A stretch of DNA of 64,000 nucleotides from Murimonas intestini (GCA_003148945.1 QGGY01000015.1:71338-135337); one strand, 5' to 3'. Shown: positions 48,851-58,407, counted from the stretch's first letter. Translations and numbers: made by a program. Notes: generated from the sequence alone by a model not told the origin.

Positions 48851-49852
48851 CAGGTCACGCACAGAGCTCCGTTCTATAAAATGTGTCTTAATGATCTTGG
48901 TTCTGGGAAAATCAGAGTAATCCCCCTGTATCCGCTTCAGAAGCAGCCGGGAGGCCTCGGTTCCCATCTGTGCCAGGTCCTGGACCACCACAGAGATAGG
49001 AGGGTCAAATGCAGAAAAAATCTCATCATCATCAAAGCTTATAAGCGACAGGTCTTCGGGGATGCGAATAGACAAGTTGTCCAGCTGCTGTATGGCAGAG
49101 ACCGTCATAAAATAACCAAGCAGAAATACAGCTGTGGGAGGATTTTGCTGAGACATGAGTTTTTTGAATAATTTTCCAGAAGTTTCGGCAGTAAAGTCTC
49201 CGCACATGACTATCTGATCCTGCTCCGGGATGGAAAATTCCCTGCATGCGCTGCGAAAGCCGCGGATACGTTCGCTTGTAGTATAACTGTCAATATCGCC
49301 GCCGATGACACCTACACGGCGGTGTCCCCTTTCCAGGAGATACTTCGTTGTGCAGTAGGCGCTGTAGCAGTTGTCAGAGGTCACGGAATCACCCGCAGGC
49401 TCGGTCATGACCTGGTCCAGATAGATATACGGGATATTATTGGACTTCAGCAGAGTGAACAGGTTGGAACGCTGCAGGTCCAGAGAAACGATTATGACGC
49501 CTTCTACCTGGGCGCTTACAAGGTGACGGTAAACTTCAGACTGGTCCTGGCTGGAAGGATCATATGTGCTGATGATAGTTGAATAATTATGCCTCTGCAT
49601 ATACTCTTCCACATAGCTGCAGATAGACCCCCAGAAATAATCACTGATCACAGGCAGCAGGATACAGATGGTGTTGGTTCTGTGGCTTCTGAGCATTTGT
49701 GCCTGTTTGTTGGGGATATATCCCAGACGTTCTATGCTTTCTTCTATTAATTTCTGGTTTTCAGGTAGTATTTTCTTACCGTTCAGATATTTTGATATTG
49801 TCGCCAGGGACAGATTCGTATCCCTGGCGATATCTTTTATTGTAGATCCCAT
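48842..49852 (-). CDS. LacI-family transcriptional regulator
   Basis: 336 residues. N-terminal HTH STIKDIARDTNLSLATISKY with hinge NGKKILPENQK (about 3-58), then a sugar-binding core: TICILLPVISDYFWGSICSY, SAQVEGVIIVSLDLQ, YIYLDQVMTEPAGDSVTSDN, LISFDDDEIFSAFDPPISVV. It is divergent from the sugar ABC operon at 50209 and probably controls it through AAACGTTT sites in the shared intergenic region. Promoter TTGACT, 17 bp, TATAAT (+ positions 49922-49950). Confidence 0.93.
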   Translation of the reverse strand: MGSTIKDIARDTNLSLATISKYLNGKKILPENQKLIEESIERLGYIPNKQAQMLRSHRTNTICILLPVISDYFWGSICSYVEEYMQRHNYSTIISTYDPSSQDQSEVYRHLVSAQVEGVIIVSLDLQRSNLFTLLKSNNIPYIYLDQVMTEPAGDSVTSDNCYSAYCTTKYLLERGHRRVGVIGGDIDSYTTSERIRGFRSACREFSIPEQDQIVMCGDFTAETSGKLFKKLMSQQNPPTAVFLLGYFMTVSAIQQLDNLSIRIPEDLSLISFDDDEIFSAFDPPISVVVQDLAQMGTEASRLLLKRIQGDYSDFPRTKIIKTHFIERSSVRDLSK

Positions 49853-49921
49853 AGTTTTCCCTCCCAGGTTCTTATAAATAAAGGGTAACTGTGAAGGTAC
49901 TGAACAGTTACACTATTTTAA

Positions 49922-49950
49922 ATTATACTAGTTGCCTATATGTTAGTCAA
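49922..49950 (-). promoter_or_regulatory. promoter of the lacI-type gene
   Basis: Minus strand: TTGACT (49945-49950), 17 bp, TATAAT (49922-49927). Confidence 0.7.
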
Positions 49951-49987
49951 GTACTGCCCGTAACTGAACATACTATATGAAAAAACG

Positions 49988-49995
49988 AAACGTTT
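49988..49995. promoter_or_regulatory. LacI-type operator 1
   Basis: GAAACGTTTAG, a central-CG palindrome (AAACGTTT) typical for LacI-family repressors; 140 bp centre-to-centre from operator 2. Confidence 0.55.
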
Positions 49996-50081
49996 AGTTT
50001 AATTTAAAAAGGTTAACAATTAAAAATCACCTAAAACAGCACGATAAAATTGGATAAAATATACAAAATTTACATAATGTA

Positions 50082-50110
50082 TTGACAAAAAAACAATATG
50101 GTACTATTAT
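50082..50110 (+). promoter_or_regulatory. promoter of the sugar ABC/fucosidase operon
   Basis: TTGACA (50082-50087), exactly 17 bp, TATTAT (50105-50110). Operator 2 lies 18 bp downstream of the -10. Confidence 0.8.
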
Positions 50111-50127
50111 CTAGTTATAAAAACAAG

Positions 50128-50135
50128 AAACGTTT
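50128..50135. promoter_or_regulatory. LacI-type operator 2
   Basis: AGAAACGTTTTACT, containing AAACGTTT, just after the predicted transcription start: a repressor block position. Confidence 0.6.
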
Positions 50136-50208
50136 TACTTAGCGCTGAGTTTACGGAGAAAGTTTTTCAGTACATGATAAAAATGCAGTAAACGAAAGGA
50201 GAAACAAA

Positions 50209-51519
50209 ATGAAGAGAAAAGTTTTAGCAGTAGTTATGGCAATGTCGATGGCAGTTGGTGTATGGCCTGCAGCAGCTATGCAGACAGAAGCATCCGGCGG
50301 GGATGATATCACGATTACAGTTTCTTCACGTTACTCGAATGACAATCCGGATGAGAATTATTTCCGTCAGAAGGTAGAAGAATTTAACGCTATGGATAAC
50401 GGCATCACAGTTGTCATGGATAATATCTCTACGGAATCTGATTATCTGGACAAGCTGAGGACTTCATTTGCAAACGGCGATACTCCGGATGTATTCCAGG
50501 AATATGGCGGAAGCCGCTGCCTGGACTATCTGGAAGCAGATGCTCTTGTGGACTTAAAGCCTTATCTGGATGAAAATGACGGAGAATGGTACAACACATT
50601 CTATGATTCACTTTGGAACCAGACCATATATGAAGGATATGAAGGTATCTACGCTGTTCCGTTTAAGACATACATGGTAGTAATGTATTATAACAAGGAT
50701 CTTTTTGAAAAAGCAGGAATTGAGGTGCCAAAGACAGTTGATGAGATGCTTGCTGCCTGCGAAACATTTAAATCAATGGATATCCTTCCGTTCCAGGTAG
50801 GCGAAAAAGATAACTACCGTTTTGGACATTTCAATAACAATCTGGTTATTAAAACACTCGGCGTTGACGCAGTTGACAAGCTGGCAAGCAGAGAACTCGC
50901 TTATGACAGCGATGAGATGATCTCAACTTATAAGACAATGGCAGAAATGGTGGAAAAAGGATATTTTGGAGACAACATACTGGATACAGACTCCACCACA
51001 GAGAATACGATCTTTAAAGAAGGCAACGTAGCTATGCATTACGATGGAACATGGTTTATCGCAAACGAACTTTTCGGAACAGACTTCTACGATCACGTAG
51101 GCGTTGCAGCATTCCCTTATGGCGATGAATCCTGCAAGAACTATGCTCAGGGCGGATCTTCTGATATGTTCTTTGTATCCAAGCTGAACAAATCTCAGGA
51201 GCAGATCGATGCATCCATCGAATTCCTGAAGTTTATCACATCTCCTGAATATTATCAGGGACTTGATGAAGTAGCTCAGACTATCGTACCTGTAAAATTT
51301 GAAAAAACAGACAAATCTCCGGTTAATCCGCTTCTGGATGAAGTTAACAAGATCCAGTCAGAAGTTGTAGATATGAGAACAGATATCCAGAACTATGATC
51401 CTGAATCTCATATGCTGGATACAGTACGTTCAGCGCTGCAGGGGCTGGCAATGGGAAATAGCCCGGAACAGTGTGCTGAGGAAATAATGCAGCGTATACA
51501 GGAGTACGGCGGCCAGTAG
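50209..51519 (+). CDS. sugar ABC transporter substrate-binding protein (family 1)
   Basis: 436 residues. Signal peptide RKVLAVVMAMSMAVGVWPAA with a signal-peptidase-I-like AAA site and no lipobox Cys. Typical family-1 strands: ITITVSSRYSNDNPDENYFR, TPDVFQEYGGSRCLDYLEAD, YAVPFKTYMVVMYYNKDLFE, GNVAMHYDGTWFIANELFG. It captures an oligosaccharide for the two permeases downstream; next to the fucosidases the ligand may be a fucosylated or galactosylated glycan. No ATPase gene is in the operon, so a shared MsmK-type ATPase is expected elsewhere. Confidence 0.88.
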   Translation: MKRKVLAVVMAMSMAVGVWPAAAMQTEASGGDDITITVSSRYSNDNPDENYFRQKVEEFNAMDNGITVVMDNISTESDYLDKLRTSFANGDTPDVFQEYGGSRCLDYLEADALVDLKPYLDENDGEWYNTFYDSLWNQTIYEGYEGIYAVPFKTYMVVMYYNKDLFEKAGIEVPKTVDEMLAACETFKSMDILPFQVGEKDNYRFGHFNNNLVIKTLGVDAVDKLASRELAYDSDEMISTYKTMAEMVEKGYFGDNILDTDSTTENTIFKEGNVAMHYDGTWFIANELFGTDFYDHVGVAAFPYGDESCKNYAQGGSSDMFFVSKLNKSQEQIDASIEFLKFITSPEYYQGLDEVAQTIVPVKFEKTDKSPVNPLLDEVNKIQSEVVDMRTDIQNYDPESHMLDTVRSALQGLAMGNSPEQCAEEIMQRIQEYGGQ

Positions 51520-51558
51520 AAACAGATGACAGTGGGTTAATGTTCAAAAAAGCGGCAA

Positions 51559-51584
51559 AGGGGTTCCCTGGGAAAGGGAACCCT
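51559..51584 (+). promoter_or_regulatory. stem-loop between the binding-protein and permease genes
   Basis: GGGTTCCC and GGGAACCC pair around TGGGAAA. There is no long T-run, so partial termination or mRNA protection is more likely than full termination. Confidence 0.55.
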
Positions 51585-51606
51585 TAAGTATAGGGAGGTG
51601 TAACGC

Positions 51607-52488
51607 TTGAAGAAAAGACGGTCTTCTAAGACAACGATAATACTGTATCTTGCACCCGCGGTTATCCTTTTCGTAATGTTTATCCTGTATCCTGTAATCA
51701 ATACCATATATCTTTCATTCAACAGCTGGAAGGGGATTTATGGTTCTCCTGTAAATTTTGTAGGACTTACAAATTATAAGCAGGTACTTCAGAATAATGC
51801 GTTCTGGAAATCTCTTTTAAATTCATTCTTCTTTATGGTCGGAGGCTTCTGTGTTCTGATGCCTCTCTCGTTTGGACTGGCGCTTATCATCACATCAAAG
51901 CTGCGCGGTACAAAGTTCATGAAAACGGCATTTTTTATGCCTGTCATGCTGTCAACTACAGCAGTGGCGCTTATGTGGGTCTACATATTGAATCCATCCT
52001 ACGGAGCTTTAAATGAACTTCTCCGTGCCCTTCATCTGGATGGACTTGCAAAAGACTGGCTGTCTACTCCGGGACTGAACATTTGGAGTGTGGTACTTGT
52101 CAATGAATGGATGTACGCCGGATATAATATGCTTATATTTGCCGCAGGTCTTGTCTCCATCCCCGGAGATATCTATGAGGCGGCAGAGATTGACGGATGT
52201 ACGGGCTTTAAGAGGCTGCGGTACATTTCCATACCGCTTTCCAAGGAATCCTTTAAGATATTCTCTATCCTCTGTGTCACAGGCTGTCTGAAGGCATTCG
52301 ACCTGGTATGGGCTATGACAAAGGGAGGTCCCAATCATACTTCGGAGGTTCCAGCTTCATTACTTTATAATGAGGCATTCACTTATAAGTTCTTCGGAAA
52401 GTCCAGCGCGATCGGCGTGCTTCTGCTGATCCTGGGTGTCACATTGAGTATCCTGGTCAACAGGCTGTTAAGACGGGAGGAGGAATGA
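51607..52488 (+). CDS. sugar ABC transporter permease (MalF-like)
   Basis: 293 residues, TTG start with GGGAGGTG at 51593-51600. Six membrane helices, from IILYLAPAVILFVMFILYPV (about 10-29) on; the EAA loop is EAAEIDGCTGFKRLRYISIP (about 196-215), which docks the ATPase. ATPase not in the operon. Four bases before the next permease gene. Confidence 0.92.
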   Translation: MKKRRSSKTTIILYLAPAVILFVMFILYPVINTIYLSFNSWKGIYGSPVNFVGLTNYKQVLQNNAFWKSLLNSFFFMVGGFCVLMPLSFGLALIITSKLRGTKFMKTAFFMPVMLSTTAVALMWVYILNPSYGALNELLRALHLDGLAKDWLSTPGLNIWSVVLVNEWMYAGYNMLIFAAGLVSIPGDIYEAAEIDGCTGFKRLRYISIPLSKESFKIFSILCVTGCLKAFDLVWAMTKGGPNHTSEVPASLLYNEAFTYKFFGKSSAIGVLLLILGVTLSILVNRLLRREEE

Positions 52489-52491
52489 CGT

Positions 52492-53316
52492 ATGAAAAGA
52501 AAAATCGGAAAGGCATTTATCTATTTGTTTGCCATCTTCTGGACTGTCATGACGATATTCCCGCTGTTTATTACATTTTTCAATTCAGTGAAGGATAATA
52601 AGGGAATAACGCTGGGCATGTTTACATGGCCCGAAGAATTTATGTGGTCCAACTATACCCAGGCATTTGAGGCCGCCCATATCCTGCAGGCGGTGGGGAA
52701 TTCCATGTTTTTTGCTATCACATCAACACTTCTTACAATTGTTATCGGTATGCTGGCGGCTTATATCTTATCCAGAAAAGTCTTTAAGGGACGAGGGATC
52801 GTATACACCATGTTCCTGATCGGCGTTATGGTACCGATCCACTGTACGATCATCCCCATATCTTCCATGGCTACTCAGGTGCATGGGAAGAACCAGAGCT
52901 GGTTCCTGATTCTTGTATACACAGCGTTTGCGCTCTCACAGGCTATTTTCCTGTTTACGGGCTATTTAAACGGAGTCAGCAGAGAACTTGATGAGGCGGC
53001 AGTGATAGACGGCTGCAGAGACCGGCAGATATTATTCAGGGTTTTGATGCCGGTATGTATGCCTATTATTTCTACGGAAGCTATTCTGGCTTTTATCGCA
53101 GGATACGGAGAACTTATCTTCGGTATGATCCTGATGTCAGACCAGAATAAATATACTGTGGCCAGAGCCATGCTGACATTTACCGGAGGATACAAGGTAT
53201 CCCTCGGGCCTATATTTGCATGTATTATAGTAGCTGTAGTGCCTATGATCATTATTTATATACTCTTCCATGAGAAGGTTCAGGAAGGTATGCTGACAGG
53301 GGCAATTAAAGGTTAA
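52492..53316 (+). CDS. sugar ABC transporter permease (MalG-like)
   Basis: 274 residues, six membrane helices starting FIYLFAIFWTVMTIFPLFIT. EAA loop DEAAVIDGCRDRQILFRVLM (about 166-185). Forms the heteromeric channel with the preceding protein. GGAGGAATG precedes the start. Thirteen bases separate it from the fucosidase gene, indicating one operon. Confidence 0.92.
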   Translation: MKRKIGKAFIYLFAIFWTVMTIFPLFITFFNSVKDNKGITLGMFTWPEEFMWSNYTQAFEAAHILQAVGNSMFFAITSTLLTIVIGMLAAYILSRKVFKGRGIVYTMFLIGVMVPIHCTIIPISSMATQVHGKNQSWFLILVYTAFALSQAIFLFTGYLNGVSRELDEAAVIDGCRDRQILFRVLMPVCMPIISTEAILAFIAGYGELIFGMILMSDQNKYTVARAMLTFTGGYKVSLGPIFACIIVAVVPMIIIYILFHEKVQEGMLTGAIKG

Positions 53317-53329
53317 AGGGAGGACAAAA

Positions 53330-54622
53330 ATGACAAAGATCGACAGAGTACCGGACACAAAACAGCAGTGGTTTAAGGATGCCAAATACGGACTTTTCAT
53401 ACATTGGGGGCTGTACTCAATACTCGCGGGAGAGTATAAGGGAAAGAAGACTGACCATATCTCAGAGTGGATCATGAATTCGCTGGGTATCCCTGCAGAA
53501 GAGTATGAAAAGCTGGCAAAGGAATTTGATCCCACAGAATTCAATGCTGACGAACTTGTCCGCAGGGCAAAGGAAGACTGGGGCATGAAGTATATTGTAT
53601 TTACTTCCAAGCATCATGAGGGGTTTGCAATGTATCATTCTAAGGTGAGCCCCTACAATGTGGTGGATGCCACACCATGCGGCAGGGATATCCTGCGTGA
53701 GCTGGCGGATGCGTGCAGAAAGTATGATATGAAGCTGGGATTATATTATTCACAGTCTCAGGACTGGCATGACCCCAACGGCTATGTATCACATGCCAAT
53801 GGCGGTGAGGACCAGTTAAAGGATGATAATGACAAAAAGGATTTCCAGTATTACCTGGATCACAAGGTTAAACCTCAGCTGAAGGAAATACTCAGCGAGT
53901 ATGGGGATATCTGCCTGATATGGTTTGACACGCCCATGGGTATGACTATAGAACAGAGCAGGGAATGCGTTGAGACTGTAAAGTCCATGCAGCCTGACTG
54001 TATTGTGAGCGGGCGCGTGGGGAACCAGCTGGGAGATTATATGACTACAGGTGACAACTTCATTCCGCGCCTTCCATTTGAAGGGGACTGGGAAGTGCCA
54101 GCCACATTAAATGACACCTGGGGCTACAATAAGGATGACAACGAGTGGAAGAATCCTGATGATATAATCAGGCTCCTTGTCAAGATCAGCAGCCGGGGCG
54201 GAAATTATCTGCTGAATATCGGACCAAAAGCAAGCGGAGAAGTGCCGAAGGAGAGCATCGAGATCCTGAATACAGTCGGCAGGTATGTGAACCAGAACGC
54301 TGACGGCGTTTTCGGAACAAGGAGGATAGATGTCTATCCTTATGAACTGGACTGGGCAGAATTTACAGGTAAAGACCATAAGCTGTTTATCCATGTCTTT
54401 AAACCCAGGAAACGCCTGGAAATCCTCAATTGCGGAAACAATGTTACAAAAGCATATGTGCTGAGGGACGGCAGGGAACTGGAATTTGACGTATCTCCCA
54501 CATGTGAAGGTGATACTATGATAAATGTAGAACTTCCGAAAGATCTGAGAGAAGAGAAGAATTATTGCGTGTGCCTTGAGCTTGAAGAGGTGTCACCGGT
54601 ATTTGAACCTCTCCGGGGATAA
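53330..54622 (+). CDS. alpha-L-fucosidase, GH29 (intracellular)
   Basis: 430 residues, no signal peptide. GH29 motifs: KYGLFIHWGLYSILAGEYKG (about 16-35), KYIVFTSKHHEGFAMYHSKV (about 86-105), KLGLYYSQSQDWHDPNGYV and ICLIWFDTPMGM (about 200) with the nucleophile Asp in WFDT. A short C-terminal beta domain follows. It releases L-fucose from oligosaccharides after import through the ABC system ahead of it in the operon. Linkage preference cannot be read. Confidence 0.92.
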   Translation: MTKIDRVPDTKQQWFKDAKYGLFIHWGLYSILAGEYKGKKTDHISEWIMNSLGIPAEEYEKLAKEFDPTEFNADELVRRAKEDWGMKYIVFTSKHHEGFAMYHSKVSPYNVVDATPCGRDILRELADACRKYDMKLGLYYSQSQDWHDPNGYVSHANGGEDQLKDDNDKKDFQYYLDHKVKPQLKEILSEYGDICLIWFDTPMGMTIEQSRECVETVKSMQPDCIVSGRVGNQLGDYMTTGDNFIPRLPFEGDWEVPATLNDTWGYNKDDNEWKNPDDIIRLLVKISSRGGNYLLNIGPKASGEVPKESIEILNTVGRYVNQNADGVFGTRRIDVYPYELDWAEFTGKDHKLFIHVFKPRKRLEILNCGNNVTKAYVLRDGRELEFDVSPTCEGDTMINVELPKDLREEKNYCVCLELEEVSPVFEPLRG

Positions 54623-54651
54623 TTGAAGGGACGCAGGTATGGCAGCAGATA

Positions 54652-54680
54652 TTGCTGTCGTGTAAAGGGTATGTTATAAT
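54652..54680 (+). promoter_or_regulatory. promoter of the second lacI-type gene
   Basis: TTGCTG (54652-54657), 17 bp, TATAAT (54675-54680). The leader carries a hairpin, CCGCCAGTG/CACCGGCGG (about 54701-54725), followed by TTATATCTGTTTTTT, a possible attenuator. Confidence 0.6.
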
Positions 54681-54753
54681 AGCAGCAGACTGAGGATATG
54701 CCGCCAGTGTTTTTGCACCGGCGGTTATATCTGTTTTTTCCGGGGAGGAAATC

Positions 54754-55764
54754 ATGGCGATTACCATTAAGGATGTTGCAAAAGAGACAAACCTGGCTAT
54801 ATCTACGATCTCTAAATATATGAACGGCGGCCCTGTGAGGCAGAAGAATAAAAAAGTCATTGAAGAGGCGGTCAGGAAGCTGGGATATAATCCCAATAAA
54901 GCAGCCAGGGGGCTGCGCAGTTCCAGGACTTATATGATAGGCGTGGTGCTTGACAGCCTGGAGAGCCAGTATTTTGGCAGAATTACAGCGCGCATGGAGC
55001 AGGTCTTAAAGGAAAAGGGCTATTCCATCATGGTGTGCTGCCACAGAGACAGTAATGAAAAGGCAAAGAAGTGTGTTGAATTCATGGTATCCAGACAGGT
55101 GGACGGCATCCTTATCTTATCTCTGGCAGGCGATGCCGGCTATATGGACGCTGCCATTAATAATAAGATACCGATCGTAGCCCTGGACCGGGTGCCGGAA
55201 ACAGAGTGTGACAGTGTGGGCACGAATGCAGCTACAGGTGCATATCAGGCTGTAGAATACCTGGTACAGCAGAATCATAAGAAGATAGCTGTGATCTCAG
55301 GCACATGGAGAGAAAATCCGGGCCTGAGAACAGCCAATGAAAGACTGAACGGCTATTACAGGGTGTTTGAAGATTATTGCCTGAAGGTGGCCCCTGAGTT
55401 TATTGTGGAAGGTGATTTTTCATTTGACTCAGGATACAAGTGCATGACAAGGCTCTGGGAACTGGAAGAACATCCGACCGCTGTATTTGTTACGAATTAT
55501 AATATGACTATGGGCGCAATGACGGCTATACATAATTTAAAAATTAAAGTTCCAGAGGAGCTTTCAATCGTTGTGTTTGATGATCTTGAGTATTCCAGCA
55601 TATCCAGGCCAAAACTGACTTCAGTGCGTCAGCCGGCCCAGGAGGTGGCGGATGAGAGTGTAAAGCTTCTCATGCGCAGGATAGAGGGGGATTATGGAGA
55701 TTTCCCCAAATGTCTGAAGCTGCCCACCACTTTCCATATCAGAAACTCGGTGAGAGAACTGTAA
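54754..55764 (+). CDS. LacI-family transcriptional regulator
   Basis: 336 residues. HTH ITIKDVAKETNLAISTISKY and hinge region NGGPVRQKNKKVIEEAVRKL, then a core with MIGVVLDSLESQYFGRITAR, RQVDGILILSLAGDAG, IPIVALDRVPETECDSVGTN and LSIVVFDDLEYSSISRPKLT. Similar in length and layout to the LacI at 48842. GGGGAGGAAATC precedes the start. It lies between two glycosidase genes and ends 5 bp from the convergent AraC gene; targets unknown. Confidence 0.92.
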   Translation: MAITIKDVAKETNLAISTISKYMNGGPVRQKNKKVIEEAVRKLGYNPNKAARGLRSSRTYMIGVVLDSLESQYFGRITARMEQVLKEKGYSIMVCCHRDSNEKAKKCVEFMVSRQVDGILILSLAGDAGYMDAAINNKIPIVALDRVPETECDSVGTNAATGAYQAVEYLVQQNHKKIAVISGTWRENPGLRTANERLNGYYRVFEDYCLKVAPEFIVEGDFSFDSGYKCMTRLWELEEHPTAVFVTNYNMTMGAMTAIHNLKIKVPEELSIVVFDDLEYSSISRPKLTSVRQPAQEVADESVKLLMRRIEGDYGDFPKCLKLPTTFHIRNSVREL

Positions 55765-55769
55765 ATAGA

Positions 55770-56645
55770 TCAGGTACGCGTGCTATCCAGCCGTTTTCTG
55801 TATTCCCGGGCGCTGATGCCATAGTGGCGCCGGAATGCTGTTGAAAAATGCTCTACAGAAGAATATCCCAGCAGCTCGGAGATATCTGTGATCGTCAGGG
55901 ACAGGTCGGGCAGCAGGGATGCGGCAGCGGCCATTTTTGCGTGAGTACGTTTCTGGAGGAAGGTCTGTCCGTATTGTTTCTGCAGCAGGCGTTCTGTCTG
56001 GCGTGTGCTAAGGCCCAGCCGGGAGGCCAGAGAATCCAGGGTGAGAGTGCTGTATTCATAAAGGAATGATTCTTCCAGAATGAGAGAAGGATTAAAGACA
56101 GAGGTTCGGGTATCCGGCAGGGATCCGGACTCTTTTTTATCTTTATAATTTCTCACAAGCCGGATGACCAGTTGCCTGAGCAGAGCTTCTGTCTCCAGCA
56201 TGAAGCCGGTGCCCTGCGTATGCAGTTCTGTGAAGATATCCTGAAAAAGCTGATGGATATTCTGCCTGTCTTCTCCAAACCAGAAAACAGTATCTAAAAA
56301 GCAGGATAATACCTCCACCGTATCTTTAGATCCTTTTGAGTAACGTGGGAGGGACTCTGTGCGCAGATAAATGCAGTATTCACACATAGGATTCGTTTTG
56401 CCCGGAAGCTGTGCATGCTCTACATGAGGGCCTGTTATATAGAGGGTGTTGGGGACGATATGACAGTCTCTGTCCTTCAGTTTTAATGTGCCGTTTCCGC
56501 TTGGGACATAGTGGATCTCATAGCTTCCGGGCCCGTGGCTGTGGCTGGGCATGGACTGGTCAAAGGAGCTGAAGCTGAAATTGCCGGCATGAAAGCGGAC
56601 ATTGCCCATGGTAAAAGATATTTCCAGGTTGGTGTAGAAAGGCAT
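55770..56645 (-). CDS. AraC-family regulator with cupin sensor
   Basis: 291 residues. N-terminal cupin-like domain with SMPSHSHGPGSYEIHYVPSG (about 31-50) and a conserved PHVEHAQLPG. The C-terminal double HTH (about 190-285) has LTLDSLASRLGLSTRQTERL and LTITDISELLGYSSVEHFST. AGGAGGAAACC precedes the ATG. Divergent from the second fucosidase gene, which it probably activates in response to a sugar. Confidence 0.9.
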   Translation of the reverse strand: MPFYTNLEISFTMGNVRFHAGNFSFSSFDQSMPSHSHGPGSYEIHYVPSGNGTLKLKDRDCHIVPNTLYITGPHVEHAQLPGKTNPMCEYCIYLRTESLPRYSKGSKDTVEVLSCFLDTVFWFGEDRQNIHQLFQDIFTELHTQGTGFMLETEALLRQLVIRLVRNYKDKKESGSLPDTRTSVFNPSLILEESFLYEYSTLTLDSLASRLGLSTRQTERLLQKQYGQTFLQKRTHAKMAAAASLLPDLSLTITDISELLGYSSVEHFSTAFRRHYGISAREYRKRLDSTRT

Positions 56646-56915
56646 GGTTTCCTCCTGACTGTTTTTATTCTTAAAGGATAATTATTATGGAGTGTATCTG
56701 TAAATTGTACCAGCTTTTTACTCTCAGCACAATAAAAACATGCGGTAATGCGACAAAAAACAGCTTAAAATGTCAAGTGATGCTCTGGAAAAAATGTACT
56801 CATTTTATATAATAAGAATATAAAAAACTCGTAACTATTCAGCATGTCTGTGCATTTACTGCACAGACTGCAAGAAAATGAGTGGTATATAAACCCTAGA
56901 ATACAGGAGGCTAAA
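56646..56915. promoter_or_regulatory. divergent AraC/fucosidase intergenic region
   Basis: 270 bp of AT-rich DNA. TATAAT at about 56807 on the + strand is a likely -10 for the fucosidase, with a poor -35, as expected for an activator-dependent promoter. No clear repeat for AraC was found. Confidence 0.4.
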
Positions 56916-58388
56916 ATGAGGGAATATTTAAAGAAAATTGAAGAGGTGATCGCAGCTGGTCCATATAAGGATACATGGGAATCACTGCAGGAGTATGAGG
57001 TTCCGAAATGGTACCGGAATGCGAAGTTTGGTATTTTTATCCACTGGGGCGTGTATTCTGTGCCTGCGTTTGGAAGCGAGTGGTATCCGAGAAATATGTA
57101 TATCCAGGGCTCTCCTGAGTATGAGCATCATATCAGGACATACGGAGCGCATAAGGAATTCGGATACAAGGATTTTATACCAATGTTTGAAGCTGAGAAT
57201 TTTGATCCGGCAGCGTGGGCGGACCTTTTTTTGAAGGCAGGCGCGAAATATGTAGTCCCGGTAGCTGAGCACCATGACGGATTCCAGATGTACAAAAGCA
57301 GTCTCTCACATTTTAATGCATATGAGATGGGGCCGAAGAGGGATGTGCTGGGAGAACTCTGTGAAGAGTTTGATAAACGGGGAATTGTGAGGGGAGCATC
57401 TTCCCACAGGATAGAACACTGGTTTTTTATGGGGCATGGGAAGGACTTTGACAGCGACGTGAAGGAGCCGCTTGAGAGAGGGGATCTGTACTGGCCGTCT
57501 GTCAGGATGGAGAATGATGATTTCAAAGATCTGTTCTCAAAACCATATCCTACAGAGGAGTTCATGGAGGACTGGCTTGTGCGTACTTGTGAACTGATCG
57601 ATAATTATAAGCCCAGGGTGCTGTGGTTCGACTGGTGGATACAGCATGATGCTGCCAAGCCATATCTCAGAAAGATGGCTGCTTATTATTATAACAGGGC
57701 TGCCGAATGGGGCATCCAGGTGGCAATCAACTACAAGTATGACGCATTTGCATTCCAGAGCGCTGTCCTGGATATAGAAAGAGGGCAGTTCGCAGATGTA
57801 AAGCCGTATTTCTGGCAGACTGATACTGCAATAGCTCTGAATTCATGGTCATATACGGAGAATAACCAGTTCCGCCCTGCACAGGACCTGGTGTGCGACC
57901 TGGTGGATATCGTGAGTAAAAATGGCTGCCTGCTCCTGAACGTGGGACCAAAAGCAGACGGGACCATCACAAAAGAGGATACACAGATCCTGCTGAATAT
58001 AGGTGAATGGCTGCGGGTAAACGGGGAGGCAATCTATAACTCTAAAGTGTGGAGGACATTTGGAGAAGGGCCTACAAAGGTAGTAGAAGGCGGCTTCTCA
58101 GACGGAATTAAGAAAGAGTTCACATCTGAAGATATCAGGTATACTGTCAATGGAGAATATCTCTATGGAACAGTACTGAAAACGGATAAAGAGGGGAGCT
58201 ATAAGTTCAGGTCCCTGGCAATAGGAGACGCAGAGCATTCTTCCTGTTTCCATGGAATCATAGAGGATATAGAAGTTCTGGGCTTTGATGCAAAACCAGA
58301 ATGGACAAGAGATGAAGAAGCATTAAAACTGAAGGTGGCAGGCGTGGAGAGTGAATACCCTGTGGTTTTCAAATTTAAATTGAAATAA
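56916..58388 (+). CDS. alpha-L-fucosidase, GH29 (second)
   Basis: 490 residues from ATG 56916 (AGGAGG at 56904-56909); the longer frame from 56844 lacks a ribosome site. No signal peptide. GH29 motifs: AKFGIFIHWGVYSVPAFGSE (about 37-56), KYVVPVAEHHDGFQMYKSSL and KPRVLWFDWWIQHDAAKPYL (about 230) with the nucleophile Asp in WFDW. It differs from the 53330 enzyme in the active-site loops (VAEHHDGFQ against TSKHHEGFA), so a different linkage or aglycone is likely. Confidence 0.9.
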   Translation: MREYLKKIEEVIAAGPYKDTWESLQEYEVPKWYRNAKFGIFIHWGVYSVPAFGSEWYPRNMYIQGSPEYEHHIRTYGAHKEFGYKDFIPMFEAENFDPAAWADLFLKAGAKYVVPVAEHHDGFQMYKSSLSHFNAYEMGPKRDVLGELCEEFDKRGIVRGASSHRIEHWFFMGHGKDFDSDVKEPLERGDLYWPSVRMENDDFKDLFSKPYPTEEFMEDWLVRTCELIDNYKPRVLWFDWWIQHDAAKPYLRKMAAYYYNRAAEWGIQVAINYKYDAFAFQSAVLDIERGQFADVKPYFWQTDTAIALNSWSYTENNQFRPAQDLVCDLVDIVSKNGCLLLNVGPKADGTITKEDTQILLNIGEWLRVNGEAIYNSKVWRTFGEGPTKVVEGGFSDGIKKEFTSEDIRYTVNGEYLYGTVLKTDKEGSYKFRSLAIGDAEHSSCFHGIIEDIEVLGFDAKPEWTRDEEALKLKVAGVESEYPVVFKFKLK

Positions 58389-58407
58389 TGCAATAGTGCA
58401 GAAATGC

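Noticed and set aside
53330-58388. The two GH29 genes as a recent tandem duplication
   Set aside because: They differ in length (430 and 490 residues) and in most motifs, and are separated by regulators, so they are distant paralogues.
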